Under the pieces are notes generated by a model. The model searched no databases. It was given only the letters and a program-made list of their open reading frames with translations, and had not been told where the DNA came from. From NCBI GenBank assembly GCA_023079485.1, contig CM041115.1, positions 47,024,156-47,088,155 of the forward strand: a stretch of DNA of 64,000 nt, given 5' to 3'. Source of the stretch: Archilochus colubris. Its lineage: Eukaryota > Chordata > Aves > Apodiformes > Trochilidae. Every line of letters starts with the position of its first letter. Position 1 is the first letter of the stretch. The position numbers and the translations under genes are program-made. Below are positions 12,410-27,400 of the stretch, in pieces.

Positions 12410-15400
12410 CATGAGAGAACACAAACTTATCCCAGCCCATACCTGGAAGAACCAGTGCTGCAGGTTCAGCTGTGCATTTTCACCACAGAGCTACCTTGAG
12501 GCATGTTCGGTCACATCAGCAACAAGGGCCAGGTCTGGACCAAGGTCACACTGCTGTACATCCAGAAAGGGAAAATCAGTAATGGACAGGGGCTTGTGGT
12601 GAGCTAATCCCAATGATCCTTAACTATCAGCTGTGAAAGATTTTGGGAATAGGGCTGCTGCCACCCTGAGGAGCAAGCTCTGCACACCTCAACCCCTTAT
12701 CTTGGCAGAAGTAGCAGACCCAGCCCAGCTTCCCAGTGAGGCAATTGCCATTTTGCTGCCCTGAGTCATTTATTTCTTTGACTTGACCAAAGCCATCCTT
12801 TTTTTACTCACACTCCTAGGTCAGTGATGTAGGTGGTGCTGTACAGTGTGAGGTTCCAGTGCTGGAGTGCTGCTTCTTCTGAGTGCCTTGGTCATTGTGT
12901 GTGCCCTGAGCCACAAGCTGCAGTATGGAAAATCTCTTTCCTTTCAGTCTGATTCCCACCTGCTGTGTGCTTCCTGTGAAGCCATGGTAAATATGAATCA
13001 GGGTGATATTAAATAAAGAGGTCTTCCAGCAAAGGGTCATGTCCAGCAGACACAGACTGCTCACTTTAATGGGCTCCTGCTGAACAAGTCAGATTTTGTT
13101 GTACTTGTTCCTTTGACCAAGTAATGCAAGTATGACAGCTTTCAGGAGAAGTCAGACAGGACCTCAGGGAAGCAGCACAACTAAATGCAGAAATCCTTTG
13201 AGCACAGAGCTCGCTGCAACTGCAGCCCTCAGTAAAAAAACTCAGTAAATTCAAGCACAGCAAATTATTAGTATTTTCCCCACTGGCAGTTTCCTGAGTA
13301 TGATGATGAACTTTGTTTCTGATAAAGAGTCAAAATGTATTTCTGAAGTTCATGGCTATGCAATCAGACAGATATGCAAGTTCTGGAGGCTGAAAATTTA
13401 TATATACTAATTTTCTACTTCCATGCCTTATTCCAATACTCTTTTGAGTCTTGCCAGCATAGGACATAATGAGACAGGCAGCATGAACTCCAATATCAAA
13501 CAATGCAGCAAGACTGGGGCTCCAAACCCAGGTGATGTAGCTGGAAATTCTTTTTGTAGAGACCCAAATGGAAAAAATGTTTTCTGTGCAGCGTTTACAG
13601 ATAGGCATGTGAAACATTTGCTTAGAAAAAGCCATTTTTCTGCCCTACTCACAGTGAACTTATTACATGTAGTCACATTTCCATGGATAGAACTGCATAC
13701 TTGTATATAGAGGCTTAAGTTTCATGTCCTGTCAGACGGACAGCCTGGACTTTTAATATATCGTGAGCTACAGTGATAATTTAAACTATTGATTTTTCCC
13801 CTTCTACATTTTCTCATATATAGCAGCATCATAACCAGACAGTGCCTTCTTGATTCTGGCTGGTTCCTAGTATTACTACTGCCCATATACACAGGTGCAC
13901 ACAGGCCAAACAAGAAATCTGTTCAAAGCATTGAAAATAGTGTTTTGTGATCTTTCACCTTCATGTACACATAAGCAGGTGATAAGTTTTCCAAGGTATT
14001 TTGTAGGTATTTATGGAACAATGAATCCAACAGCTGCTTTTGTGCTCCTCCAATTCTTTTCCTAAGAACTAAGTTTTTTTGGCGAGATTCTCATCACCAG
14101 CTCTATGAAAATAACACATCCAGTAGAGTAGAAAGAGCTACTATAGATTTCTTTTCTGTAAAAATATGTTCTAAATCACCAGTTTCTGTTCAGGTAATTC
14201 CCACATAAAAAGCCTCCTCACATCCACAGGACCCACAAGACTTTATGTTATTTGGGTAAGGAAAAATACTGTGGTGGGAAAACATTTGCAAGGAACAGAG
14301 GACATAGCCAACAAAAAGAGATGATAGATGTTGTGCCAGGTAAAGACAAACTTTTGAAGGTTCTGGGAGTTTTATTTTTATATTTTCTGAGAAGATGATT
14401 AGAACTTCATGGAACAAATGTTTTATTTTAAGTACACGAGGAAGGAGGTCTCTGTTATCTGGGACACAGTAAAAGCAGATCTAAAGAAGGAAGGGGAAGA
14501 AATAATTGAGTGGGTTTGACACACTAGAATGGAGCAGAAAGGAGCAAGGGCAAAACAGTGTGGATATGGGTCATGCAAAACCAGCCAAAACACCAAGAAG
14601 CAGGTCCTGAGTGCTGATCTCCAAGCTAGTAGAAGAAGATCTCCCTACATTTTATGTAGCCTATGTTATTTCCATGTCCTGGCCCTGGCGTTTTTGAATC
14701 CTGAAAGGATAGATGGGCAAGCAGCAGAAGTCCTGAGATCTCCTTGTTGGCCCAGGCTGTGCTGGACCACAACAGCTTATAAGGACACGGAGTGACTGGG
14801 CCAAACATTGCTGTTGCAGTCAGGGTAATGTGAATAAATTCAGACTTCTTGGTCTTCACTTTTTGACACATGTTTTGAATATTGCTAGAGAAAGCTCTGG
14901 GAAGCATCAAAGGGATCAAATCTAAACAATGTCCTAAGAAAGCCATTGGAAATAAGGGACAATTGGGAAGGGTGAGTTCATTCATATCTGAGCAAACTGC
15001 CATAAAATGCTCTAATAGTCATGTCTGTAAAAAGGGAAGAAATTGGCCAAAGTCACTAATACACCCTTTGTACTCAAGAAAGCATCTCCTGAAGTATAGA
15101 GAGCAGTGAGACAGGCCTTAAGCAGAAGCCAAAGAGAAAGACACAAATTGAGTATGTTGTTTATAGTATTATAATTTTGAAAGGTACAATAGCATAATTA
15201 TCCATTTATCTGGAAAGCAACTACAAAAACTTTTATTTAGAATATGTATTGTATGTCTGTATTCAAACAAAATTTATGTTTTTACACATGTAAACCTACA
15301 TAAATACACACAGAAATATATGTGTATGTATTTATGCACACACACATGCTTGCACAGGGACCCTGTCTTTGCTGTCTCTCGCACAGCAAGTGACCAGAGG

Positions 15401-18400
15401 CAGCCTCATGAAATTCCATGTCCAGTGAGGTGCAAAAAGTTTTGTTGCAGAAACATAAATTCCTTTGAATCCAGCATCAGCTGGAGCAGACACCTGAAGA
15501 TCTCTTTACAGCAGCTGGCACATGGTGCCCTTTGATGCCCTGCTCCCTGCACATCAGTGACAGCTTCCAAGCGACCGTGCCCACCAAGTCAAGGGGAGCA
15601 GCAGAAATTTCTGTTGTGTAAAAAGGCTTCCTCACTGAAATATTCCTCTTTTCCCTGAAACTGTTAGAGCTTCCTTCCTAGTAGGATTCCTTGGAGAGCA
15701 TTCTCAGCTACACATAAGCTGTACTATCAGAAAAGAACATTAGAAGCATATAGGAGAAGCAGCTGGTCACTGAGGGCAGTCCTTGCAGCTTCCCCTATTT
15801 TCTCCACCCAGAGCACATCAGACTTGCTCCACTGTTTGAGTCAGCCCCTCCAAAAAAGCCAGCCTTTTCAAATTATTTTTCCCTAGAGGCTGTTAATTCT
15901 GACAGTGCAAAGGGATTTTCTGCTGGGGGATTTCCTTGAAAACATACCCGACATTTACATTAATGCTTCCTCTTCTGGCTGTCTTGCAAACATCCATCCT
16001 TATCTCTTTCCTCAGATTTTACCCTTTGAGCCTGCAGCATCCCTGGGGCACACCCAGGGCCTTGAGCAGCCTTCCACATCTCATGGAACAGCCTGTGAGG
16101 GCAACAGAGCTGGTCCTGAGCTGTAAGTGACAGGCCTAAAGGATACAGATTTCAATCGAGTGTACCCACCTGAACGTGGCTTCAAAACAAACCATTTTTA
16201 AGATAAATGTTAAGACAGTGTCTGTTCACCATCCTTAGGTCGCTTTGGTGTTACCCACACAGGAGAAAGCATTCTTAGCAACACAACCTCAGCATTTTCT
16301 GTGATTTTGCTGCCCAGCTTCTAAGTTTTATTCCCTCCTCATGTGTGTAACACATGCCTGCAATGAAACTACAAGTTCAAATCAAACACCCTTTGCTTCC
16401 TCTTTTCTATTTCTTCTGTTGTTTTAAAGAGCACTTTTCACCCTGTAAAACACAGTTTAGTCCCTTGCCCAGTACTGCTGTGAGCTCCAAGCAAAATCCA
16501 CACTCATCTGGAAGGACAAACAGTAGCCAAGCACAGAAGATTGTGTCCTGCAATCCTGCAGCTACTGCTGAAGAAATTTTGAGCACCTTCACCTATTTAT
16601 AGAATAAAAAGGGCAGTATTTGAAGCTGTGAGCAATCAGCAACAAATTAAAGGAACTGAGAAACATTAAGTCTCCTGAGGAAAAAAGCATCCTCTTCACT
16701 CTGCAGGTTTGCAGTGTGTCCCCTGACCTCCTCAGAGGAACAGCACCATGATGACTTGCTGAAGTGTCTGCTGCTAGAAGCAGATACAAGCCTCCAAAGA
16801 AAAGCATCCTTTGCATTAACATCACTCTGCCTGTCTTCCCTCCTGTGGCTCCAACAGAAAATTGTTTTTATTTAGAGACAAATTTGGCAGGTGAAGAATG
16901 TATAAAACACAGCCAAAAAAAGAAGTTCTTTGATCATTGACATAACAAACACAATGCGGGGTTGTGGTGGGGGGATTCTTTTGTTTTATTTTGGGTTTTT
17001 TGCCAGAGCCAAGGCTCTGTCACAGACAAAGATAACATTTCTGTGAATATTAGAAAAAGAACCTCCCTTCAAGTTTCATAGTGGCATAGTCTGCTACTTT
17101 TTCTACAGGATTTTTTCAGCCACCCGTCAGAAAGATCTCTTCCTGCCAGACCCTCAAGAACTTTTGTGTACTGAGTTGCCCATAGAAGTTCAGATCTTGT
17201 GATTTTCTCAATCACCTTTACAGAGTCTGAGCTGCTCTCACCAAGGAGCAAGTTGTGAGTGCCCATTGAAACATGATCGTCCGTTCCACTTTCCAGAAGC
17301 AAACAAAACAGCCTTCAAGCACAAGGGAGGAAACCCTTGCCAACAAATCAGATTTCTGGGTAGCAGCAAACATGACTCATTGCTGAAGCCTACAAAAGAC
17401 AAAACCACAGGCTGCTGGACAGCAACTTATTTATGAAAATCAAGAGTAACTCAACTGTATGGTGGAAAAAATTGGCTTCCTCAACATCGACACAGGCATT
17501 AATAATTCTCTGAGAAGTTCCTCATATGCAAGAAACCCAAACAGAATTGCCCTTCAGTTTTATCCTGCCCTCACCCATTTCACTTACCAGTTCTGCCATC
17601 ACTTTTCTACCTTTGACCATCCTGGTCCTTCCAGAACAACTCCATTCTGAACTTCCAGTTATTTTCTTGCAAATAGTGGCTTTCTTGAATCTCACACATC
17701 CCTCCCAGGTACAAATGGTTCTTCATATTCCCCTGGTCACCCAGTTAAGCACAGCCTTCATTCCCATCGTTTGAGTTGCTTTTAATGGGCCAGTGTTAAT
17801 AGATTATTATTAGCTGATGTGGGCAGCACCTTCGTGGTGTTTGGACTGGCACCAGTGATCACACATTGTATTTAGAGCACTACAGAGCATGTCACTTACA
17901 GTCACTACCGGACAATCACTGGCAGCCTGACACCAGGTTGCTTTTAAGTGCCATCACTTTGAAAAACATGAAGGATCATTCATCTTCAAGCAGTGAGCAG
18001 GTTTCTGTGTTAGGAAGGAGGAGGGGAGTTCTTGCAGATGTACAGAATTAAATTCTCATGTCGTTTGATATAAATCTTCTTAGTGATTATAAATGTGTAT
18101 GTTGAGTTGGCCCATATCACAGAATCCTGTTCTAATTTTAACATAATTCTTCATTAAATTAATAATATCTTTCTGGCTCATTTGTTAGAAGTCCTAATTA
18201 CTGTTGGTTGTACTGTGTAGAATGGAAAGATTTTCCTAGGTCACTAGTTATTACTGCAAATAAGGGAGCTCTGAAAACACTGTATGCAATATCTTAATAG
18301 CTTTTGTATGAAACAAATGGATATTAAAATCTGAGCTTAATGTTAGTTTGTATGATGGCTAATGCAAATGGGATAACATATTGCTTGCAGGTTCCAGGGC

Positions 18401-21400
18401 TTGGTGTACAAAAAATTTCCACTATCCCAGAGATTTTTCTCACTGACTAAGGCAGGCTGAAAAAGTCTCACTCTCCTGAAATGATTGTACTCCAGACTGT
18501 GAGTCTCATACTGTGTCACTGTTTGAGCAAAATGTGTCCTTGGAACAGTCAAATACCACAGCAATTGGAAAAAATTCACTGAGTAGGTTGCACTTCTTTC
18601 CTGTGAGATGTTGCACATCTCTCCTACAGGTGCAGCAGAGCTGTTCAAGTGATAAATCAAAGATAAAAGATCTCATATCTTTTTCACGTGGGGCACATGA
18701 TAAGCCCTCATGTAAACCCCAGAGACTTAAAAATTAAGAGAGATTGATCTTAATGCCTTAACTGTTGTGGAAGAAAAGAAAACAAGCTCTATATGAATTA
18801 TAACTTGGTCCCTGTGGCTATAATTTTTATGTTTTGCTTAGGCGATGGCACATTATTGTGGTGGAGGAAATCTGATGTGGGGTGAAAAGATTACTCTGAA
18901 CTTTAGGTACTAAAAGTGCAGAAGTTCAGGTTCATGAAGGAAGGGGAGGGAAAAGTATTTTCAGTAGAGTGAAGGAGATCTGCCAGGGCAGCAGACTGAT
19001 TTTTTTCAAGGCCTGGTCAGAGCAAACCCAGAGTGAGGCAGACCCATGGCAGCACAGCACAGATTTCTTCAAACTTGAGCAGCCTGACACAGCAGAACCA
19101 CCCTTTTCCTCTATTTGGTAACACCAATAAACACAGCTCTGGGTAGCTGGATGAATGGTGGTTATATACATTGGTGTTCCAGGTGAGCCATAAAGTTCTC
19201 CTCAAAGCAGTCCCCTTGGCTAATCTGGTTGGGTCAGTCAAGTGCTGCACAAGGAGACCAAAGCCTAAACGGCAGAATTTTAATTTTGCCATAAAACAAA
19301 AAACAAAAAAACACCAAAAGGACAACTCATGGGCCAATGTTAATTACATACACATAACCACCTTCACCCAACCCCCATCTTGGGGAGAAGATACTACAAG
19401 CAGAACTTTTTTCCCCTTTGCCACAAACTTTGCAGTTGAAAGCTTTTGTCATGAATTGCTGTGAAAACCACATGGTGCTCCTTCAACTTGCATACTCACC
19501 TCTCCAAAGCAGTGCCTCAGGGGTTCAATCCCACAATTTTTCATCCTTTATGAAGCACTGCCACTCAAAAAAGCAAAGGAAGAAATTTTGCTCAAAAGGA
19601 AGGCTGTATTTCTGCATTGCTTCTGTCACCAGCTGACTCACTGTTTTGAAGGTCACTGTCTGAAGAGATGACTGGATGAGACTTAGGTATCTCTACCAAA
19701 GAGCTCTCAAAAACCATCAACAAAGAAGAAAATTACCCCACAGAAGGTCATACCTAAGTGACCTTCACTATGAGTGTTCTTTGCAATAAGGCTGATCCTA
19801 AAACAGTCTTTCAGAGGCTCTTTCTGTTCATTATCAGGCACTTCACAAGGCATGGTACTTGATTTTCATCAAGTGGTTCTGTACGAAATATGATGTGTTG
19901 CTTTCCTAATATTTTTTCGTATCAGGGCTGTCTGAGACAAAAAGTGAGGGGGACCATCAGGCTTAGTAATTCTGAAAAGTGCTCCATGATGCATTTGTCC
20001 TGCTACTGCTGCTACAGGAGCCAGCAAACTACCTGAATTATATACACTTTTTCCCTTGGTGCAAATTCTACTGTTTGCAGCTTGTGGTTATACAAACCAC
20101 CGTGAATGCTGAGTCACAGCTACCCCCTTGTATGAAACTGGCAGGAACATTATACACAAAACTCAAGGCAGCAATTTTCAGGAATTAAGACTTTCTGGTA
20201 TTTTTAACTTCTCCTTACTGTTTACCCATATCACTTTGCCTGCATGCAGTGCAGTAGTTTTTCCAAGTCTCATTTCCAGCCCAGTTCCAGTGGTTCCTTT
20301 TGCAGCAATCAGTGCCACTGCCTGCACTACATGGCTGAGCTGCATGTGCTTTTCAGCAGGTCAGTTTGCAGCATGACAGACCAGTTGTTATCAGCAGACA
20401 CAAAACACATATTTTATTAAACATTAAAAAACTCACTCAGTAAGATACTGTTTCAATATGCTGAAAAAGAACACTATATTCCTGTTAAGGATTTCTAGAC
20501 ATGTTTTTTCTTACATGACAAAAAACAGTATTGCCCACAGGCATTATTTGTGGAACCACGAAAGCTCAAGGAGCCGACACCAACGTGGGTATAATATGAC
20601 AGACCTATTTGAGACAGGGATGGAAAACCAACGGAAATTACAGCTATGTCAAAATGAAATGAAAATACCCATGAATATAAAAAAGCAATTAGATCTTTAA
20701 AATCAAGGAGAAAGATTATAACGACCAATAGGGAAATCTCCTTTTAAGGTGGAAATTTTACTAGATTTATCTAAGGCTCAACAAAGGTTTAGCTATGTGC
20801 AGATATGAACTTTTCCATTCAAAGACATAGGAATGCACTCATGGTGCCAGTTAAGCTCTTTATTATCTTAATTAATAGTATCTTTTATTTTATGTGAGGC
20901 AACTATATGATCACATTATCTTAGTCAGATAAAAATTATTTGCTAGGAACCTGGTAATCAAGCTACTGCTTCCTACAACTTCCAGAAAGCCCTGGCTCAG
21001 GTCTCTAATTCACCTCTGACATTTTCTGGTTTTTGTTTTTTAAGCCTTAATCTCAAATTGATCTAGTCTCCCTGTAAGGTTTATTTATCTGTGCTAAGCT
21101 ACTCTGTTGTTGTATCTTTAATGGTTATCATGTATTAATCCCTATATTGTCTTCTGGTAACTGCTATGTGTAAGCCTGATCAACAGAATGGGATTAAACG
21201 ATAGCTCTTACCATGGAAACTCACGGTCATGGTATTCCCAAAACGAGGACTTCTGACTCTGATACCAAATAGAAGCATAACCTGTATAGGAAAGGAAGAG
21301 AAATCTTTGATCCAAAGTGGTTTCTATGACTTTGTGCATCAGGATGCCTCAGAATCCTTTGCTCTGTAAAAAGCTCATTACATTTTTTGCTTCTACAATG

Positions 21401-24400
21401 CCAGCACTCCCTTTTTCAATAAATTCTAAACCACAGCCTTATTTCTCTATTATCTATCCTAAATTGCTCCTGATTGTTCCGATGGACTATAAAATATTCC
21501 TGCTCCTCCTCTACTGTGGAAAACCAGTACATTCCACTTACAACTACTGTCCATTACAATCCTTAGGAAATACCATGACACTGCTGCTCCTCTAAGTGTT
21601 GGACAAGCCCAAGGCTTTCACAAGTCTCCTCCCCCTTACTTTTTAGTAATATAGTTTCATGCTTATTACTGGCTCCAGCAGGAAGGAAAATCTACAGAAA
21701 TACAAAGTACACCTGGCTTAGAGACAGAAGGATGCCAGGTCCCTGTCATTACAACCCATGTCTGCAGATGAACAGAATGGGGAACAGAATGGCTTCCTCA
21801 GTCAATGAAGAGAGAAGTAGTTTCACCATCTAGCCTGTAAAAAAACATGGATAACTTTTATAAGAAGTGCATATGAGTAAGCTGAAAGGAGGCTAATAAA
21901 GAAAGATAATGAGGAAATTGTCATTAGGAAATTGTTTTGGCCATAACTTTGTTACTTCTCTGAAGACAGTCTCTAGGATCTGCCTGTGCAGTGCAGTTAC
22001 AGCATGATCTGATGCATTTGCTCTCTTACTTACATTTCCCAACAGACTTCATGCTCCCATGTTCTGCTGGCCCTGCATGCTGAAGCATTAAATCATGTTT
22101 ATTCTCACCAAGTTCAGCCTTATTAAAGTTTGCTGCTTAGCTCTTCCATCCTCACAAGCAGCACAAGAACTGCTCTGCAGGCTTCTTGGTCATTACAAGA
22201 GAATTGTGTAGGCTAAAAAGGAAAGAAGCACAAAATAAACAATAGGTGGGTCAGTTAAGGACATAAAGTCCCTAACCAGTAACTATGAGATCACAGTGAA
22301 AACACACACACATACATCCACACATTCATCTATTTATATTCATCTGTATTAACTAGCAGAATATACTTAGCAGAGATTCTTTTCCTTTAATACTGTGGGA
22401 GGAAGCTTTATAAAGCAATCAGGAAAGAATCCTCAGAATGACCTTATGGGTTGATATATGCTGCAGACATTCCCAAAGCTGATGGAGACAGCTTGATTCA
22501 TTTTCATAAATTATTGAACCAAAAACAACTTTCAGCATCCAGAAATACATATCACATTGGTAACTGTTGCATTATTCACTATACATGGGCTGCTTGGAAA
22601 CCTGTGTGCCAAGCAGGAAGTCAAATGCTTATTCATGGCAGAGAGGTAGCAAGGACATAGATACACATACACAGAGCTACCGAGTGTTTGCAGGTGACTC
22701 AGTTCCTAATAGAGGTACCACACTTGTTTGTTATTTGCTGCTAGCTTACTTTGTAATTATTACACTTGTAATAGTAAAGGTGACATCAAGCCACAGAATT
22801 CCAGTACATACTCTGAATGCACCAGTTTTGTGCATGCTGGGTAGATGGCCAAGTTCATCATCTCAGCTCCTATTCATAATGCTTTCTTCCTTATTTTAGA
22901 GCACAGGTTTGAAGAATACAATGAGGATGTTTTCCCTCTATCCAGCCAAAGGCAGTATAGACCCTGGTAATTCATTCTTCAGTTTATCAGGATGAGTGGT
23001 CCCACAGACAGGCTGCAGAGTAGAATGTACTCAGAAGAAAGGCAGAAAAGAGTACACCACAGGACAAGCCAGAAGGGGAAGATGAGAAAAGGAGCTAGCA
23101 GAAGGATAAATACATTTTGTAGAGGATTTGAGAAGTATATACATGCCATCAGGTTACAAATATTTGGTCAAGTCCTGCTTGAGATTTCTTTGTATAATTC
23201 TCATTGGCACTTCTGTTCTTCAACATATTTACAAGCAGAAACTATTTGCTTCCAATAGCATGCTACCTATTGCCACCTCACAGCAACTAGACATTTTCAC
23301 TGGGAAACTGGGAAGATATTCCACAGAAGAAGCTGAGTTTTTTCATATCCATGTGAAAAAAAAAACAAAACCACAGTGAATCTTTAAGGCTTAATGCTTT
23401 TCAAATGAAAGTCAATAGAATCACAGAAATAATAATTTAAACAAAAGTTCAGTATTCTGTAGAGCAGTACTTTCAGCAGATGTTTTCTGACAAGTTTACT
23501 AGTAACTTCCTCAAAGACTTACAGTAATTCATTATCGAGCTCAGAGCTTTGCCTCAAATCAAAACACAGTTAGCATCCAACTGACTCTTGGCTTTGTCAC
23601 AGCAGAACACAAGATAAATTAATTTCTTAGTACATCTAAACCTTTTTTTCTTCCAAGATATTCTGCACTTAGGATGTCTTGTCTCTTTTCCTCATAGTAT
23701 TATTAATACTTTGCTCTCACACCTGGTTGCTTGCAGTACCAAACCTTTGAAACTCACAGGCTGCCTAGATTTATACCTTTGTACAGACATGGGAGGGAAT
23801 AGAGACAAAACCAATGTTACTGAAGCAGTAGCTCACTTGAGAACATTAAAGCCAACATACACACAACGGCACACTTTAGACTGTATCCAGGCCTTCAGAA
23901 ATTGCTATTTGTTTACATAGAGATCTGGCACGAAGGTAGGGCCCCAGGCATGTGATTAAAGTATTGGCACAGATCTTAAACTGGAGGTGATCTTGGATAA
24001 CCTGCATTTTTCAAAGCAATATAAATAATCAGGGAAAAATAGTGCCAAAAGCTGAAATAACAAAATGCATATTGGGAAAAAAAAAATCCAAAACCAAAAT
24101 ACACAACTTCACACCACTGAGATCCTACATATACTCTGCAAGTCCCCCACAGCCTTTATCTAGATACTCCCTCCAATTTCCTCCCATGGCATCAATGATG
24201 CTGCACCTCCCTCAGGACTGTCAGTCCTCCCCATTTGGTCCCAGAGATCTCCCTCCCAGCAGTAAGAGAGGGCTGCAGACCTCTCTGTTCCCACTGCTGG
24301 GGTCTGGCAAGGCTGCTCCTGGGGTTGCATTCCTCCCTGCCTCCCTCTACAGCAACAACACGTCCTTCCCAGAAGGCATCATCACCTCTGTAGCACAGCA

Positions 24401-27400
24401 CTGCTCATGGAGAAGTACTTACAAATAAAATTTTTTCTTCAGCCATTTTAATTATGAAACAAATACTTTGTAAGTGCAGGGAAATCCAGTTTGTCCACAG
24501 AGACAAACCAGTTAAGTTCAATACAGCTGTAGGACCCCACTCCCCTTATTAATACTCCTGTAGCCATAACACATGAAAGCTCATTTCAGGGTTACTAAAT
24601 AATTAAGATATTTGCAGCAGAGGTGTAAATCTGACTTGCCTTAAAGACCACTGCTGACACTGGAACACAAGACAAAAAGCCAAGTTTTATTGCTGCAGCC
24701 ACAGAAGGAGGGGATCAGTCCCAGTATGGTGAGAGCACAGGCGAGCGTGACAACAGCCAGATTTACCAGCAGAAATTAGTTTTTACTTCCATGACTCATT
24801 CACCCTTCAACCATTTCTCTTTCCTCATAATATTTAATTAGATTTCAATCTTTCTCTGAGGGGATTCCCACAGAGCCTGGCAAACTGAAGTTTAAAACTC
24901 CAGAAACAAACAAAAAAATTTGGAATAAGAGAAGTTGCTTTGCAACTGTCAAGAATTAGGCTTCTCAGGAAGCCTCTGAGTAAGACCCATCTATCATTTT
25001 TAAAGCAATGTGGTGGTAGGAATGGGATTTCCTGTGGAGGTAACAGCAAGGAGAAACACTTCGGAGTCTGCAGTGGGATTGTGCTGGGAAAGAAAGCAGT
25101 TTCCTTACACCAAGGAGCATTCAAGGTGTGACTGTGCAGCAGCAGCCCCTTTTCATTAACTTCAGTTGCAGATGTTGCTTTTTAGTAGCACATGAGACAC
25201 TGAAAACTTCAGCTTGGCTTTTAGGCTTCATTTGCATCACTGGCTGTTAAGTGTCCTTTAGTTTGTAAGCCAAGAGTCTGAGTAGTTGTATTGGTACAGA
25301 AGGCTGCAGCATGAGAGCTCATGTGCAGCTCTCATACCCAGCTGCAGGACCAGCACTCACAGATGACAGCTGTAAACTTCTCCCACACACCCATTCCAGA
25401 AGCACCATTTTCTGTGGCTAATACCTGAACTTGTTACTTCTAAGTTCCAGGGCCCATGGTTACCAGTCTGGATTGCTGTTCTACACCAGGTTCCCTGATC
25501 TCAGGTCTCCGGGCCTTTACAGTGAAGTGTCTGTATCAGTCCATGTATCTTTGATTAGGTTTATCACTTGTCACTGATGTAGCTGCTTGTATATGTGCTG
25601 TACCGATGTAGTACTTTCACTGCTACTCAACTTTTCTACCAAGAATAAAGTACAGAAGTATAAACACTGTCAGGCAGGTGTAACAAGTACTGTTAAACAG
25701 GTGTAACTTCTACTTTCAGCTGTTTCAAAAGAAAAAAAAAAAATTAAAGCTCGCCACTGTTACATGCAGACCAGCATTGCAGGAATTATTTAATGCAGGG
25801 GGCTATGTTTCTAATGGTAAATATGAGCATCTACCACTCCCACTTTAATTTAGCTTTATGTTTTCTCTAGCTGATTTCTACTATTTCATCTTCAGCCTTG
25901 ATCAAGTGTAGTCTGCTTTCTGCATAGCACAGGCTATGAGAAATTAGAGTAATTCCCACATCACACCTTGAAGTTACAGCTAAGATACCAATACCTTCAA
26001 ATGATACAGGATCAAACATAGTCCTTGGCATTTTTTTCCTAACATAAATTCCTTTGCTGACAGAGTTACAATTTAAATTTTATTGCTAATATCTGGCATC
26101 AACTTCCAGCCATTAGACCTCCATTATATTTCTGTATGTTAGATTAAACGATACTGTAGTAGATGATTTGTTCCATTTCTGCTTTTTATGGCCCAAGATC
26201 AAGTTGCTTTTCTGCTTGTGGGTAAAAAAACCCCAGGTATCTCCATTTATTGGAAGCACTAGCATAATTTATTTTTGGCTGCTTTCCCTTCCCTCTGGCT
26301 GTTACTTTATTTTTGTATGATCAAACACTCATCCATAACTCAGTTTCCATTAAACATTCAGCCTATGGTTCATTCATGCCAGTGGGTTCAACTGCAGCAA
26401 TGAACAATGGCTGATTTGTACCTTCCAGGACTCCTCAGGAAGGAGACACACATGGACTTGCTTTTCTGTACCTGTAGCAAAATGAAGAACACAATCAAAT
26501 AGTTGATCACAAAAACAGAAGTGGAGGGATTTTGCAGGAGCATTTGCCCAGCAGGTTGATTAAAGAAGAACGAATCCATTCTTGGAAAGATTTCAGGACC
26601 ATTTTTTTTGTAAGTAATCTAATCACCCAGGGGTGGATTTAGCAGCTACACAAAACCCCTGGTTTGGAATTACAGTCTTCATACACTACCATCCTCTCCC
26701 CATCCCAACCTTGGACACAAGAGAAGGTGTTGGGTGTCCAACCCTCTGACAAACAGCTCTGCAGAGCTGCATCATTTTCTGACTCCATGCAAAACCAGCT
26801 AAACCCTAAATGACCTGTCTGAGCAGGGACTTCACTCATCCCTATACCTTGACTGGTGGGCAAACATGACCTTCTCACCAGTCTTGCCATCTAACCTAAA
26901 CTTGGACATTCAGCACTGGAAGAAGACTCAGATCCTCTCTCTTAGCCCAGCAGTCACTATGCTCCCTGGGGAGGTGAGGTTCACTGCTTCATCATCACAG
27001 GAGAAGGCACCAGCCACCAGGAGCATGGACATTCAGAGCTATCTCTCCCAGACATTATGCAAAGTGCCATTTATTTAAAAGGAAATACTTCAGTTTAATT
27101 TTAAACAATCTGTGAACAACACCCAAGCTTCACACTAACGTCTGCAAACCTGGCCACATTAGAAAGCCTCTGAAGCAGCTGAAACCCTCGTCAAATCAAG
27201 TTCATGTCACTCTTCCTCTTAGCTGGATTTGAACCCCACACAGAACTTGGTTGTAAAAGAAGCTTGGAGTACATTAGAAAAAATCTGACCAAAAAAACCC
27301 AAAACGAAGCAATAAAAATAGAATTATGTCAGCAGATAAAATTCTGTTTTGATGAAATTATGGCCAAATACTCCTAGATTAAGCAAGTGAGCTCCTGTTG

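Noticed and set aside
24042..24428. 128-codon plus-strand frame
   Set aside because: Unrecognised, overlapped by a minus-strand frame of similar quality, and no promoter or splice evidence.
27215..27240. tRNA-like B-box on the minus strand (complement of ggatttgaacc)
   Set aside because: No matching A-box or cloverleaf arms could be found at the right distance.
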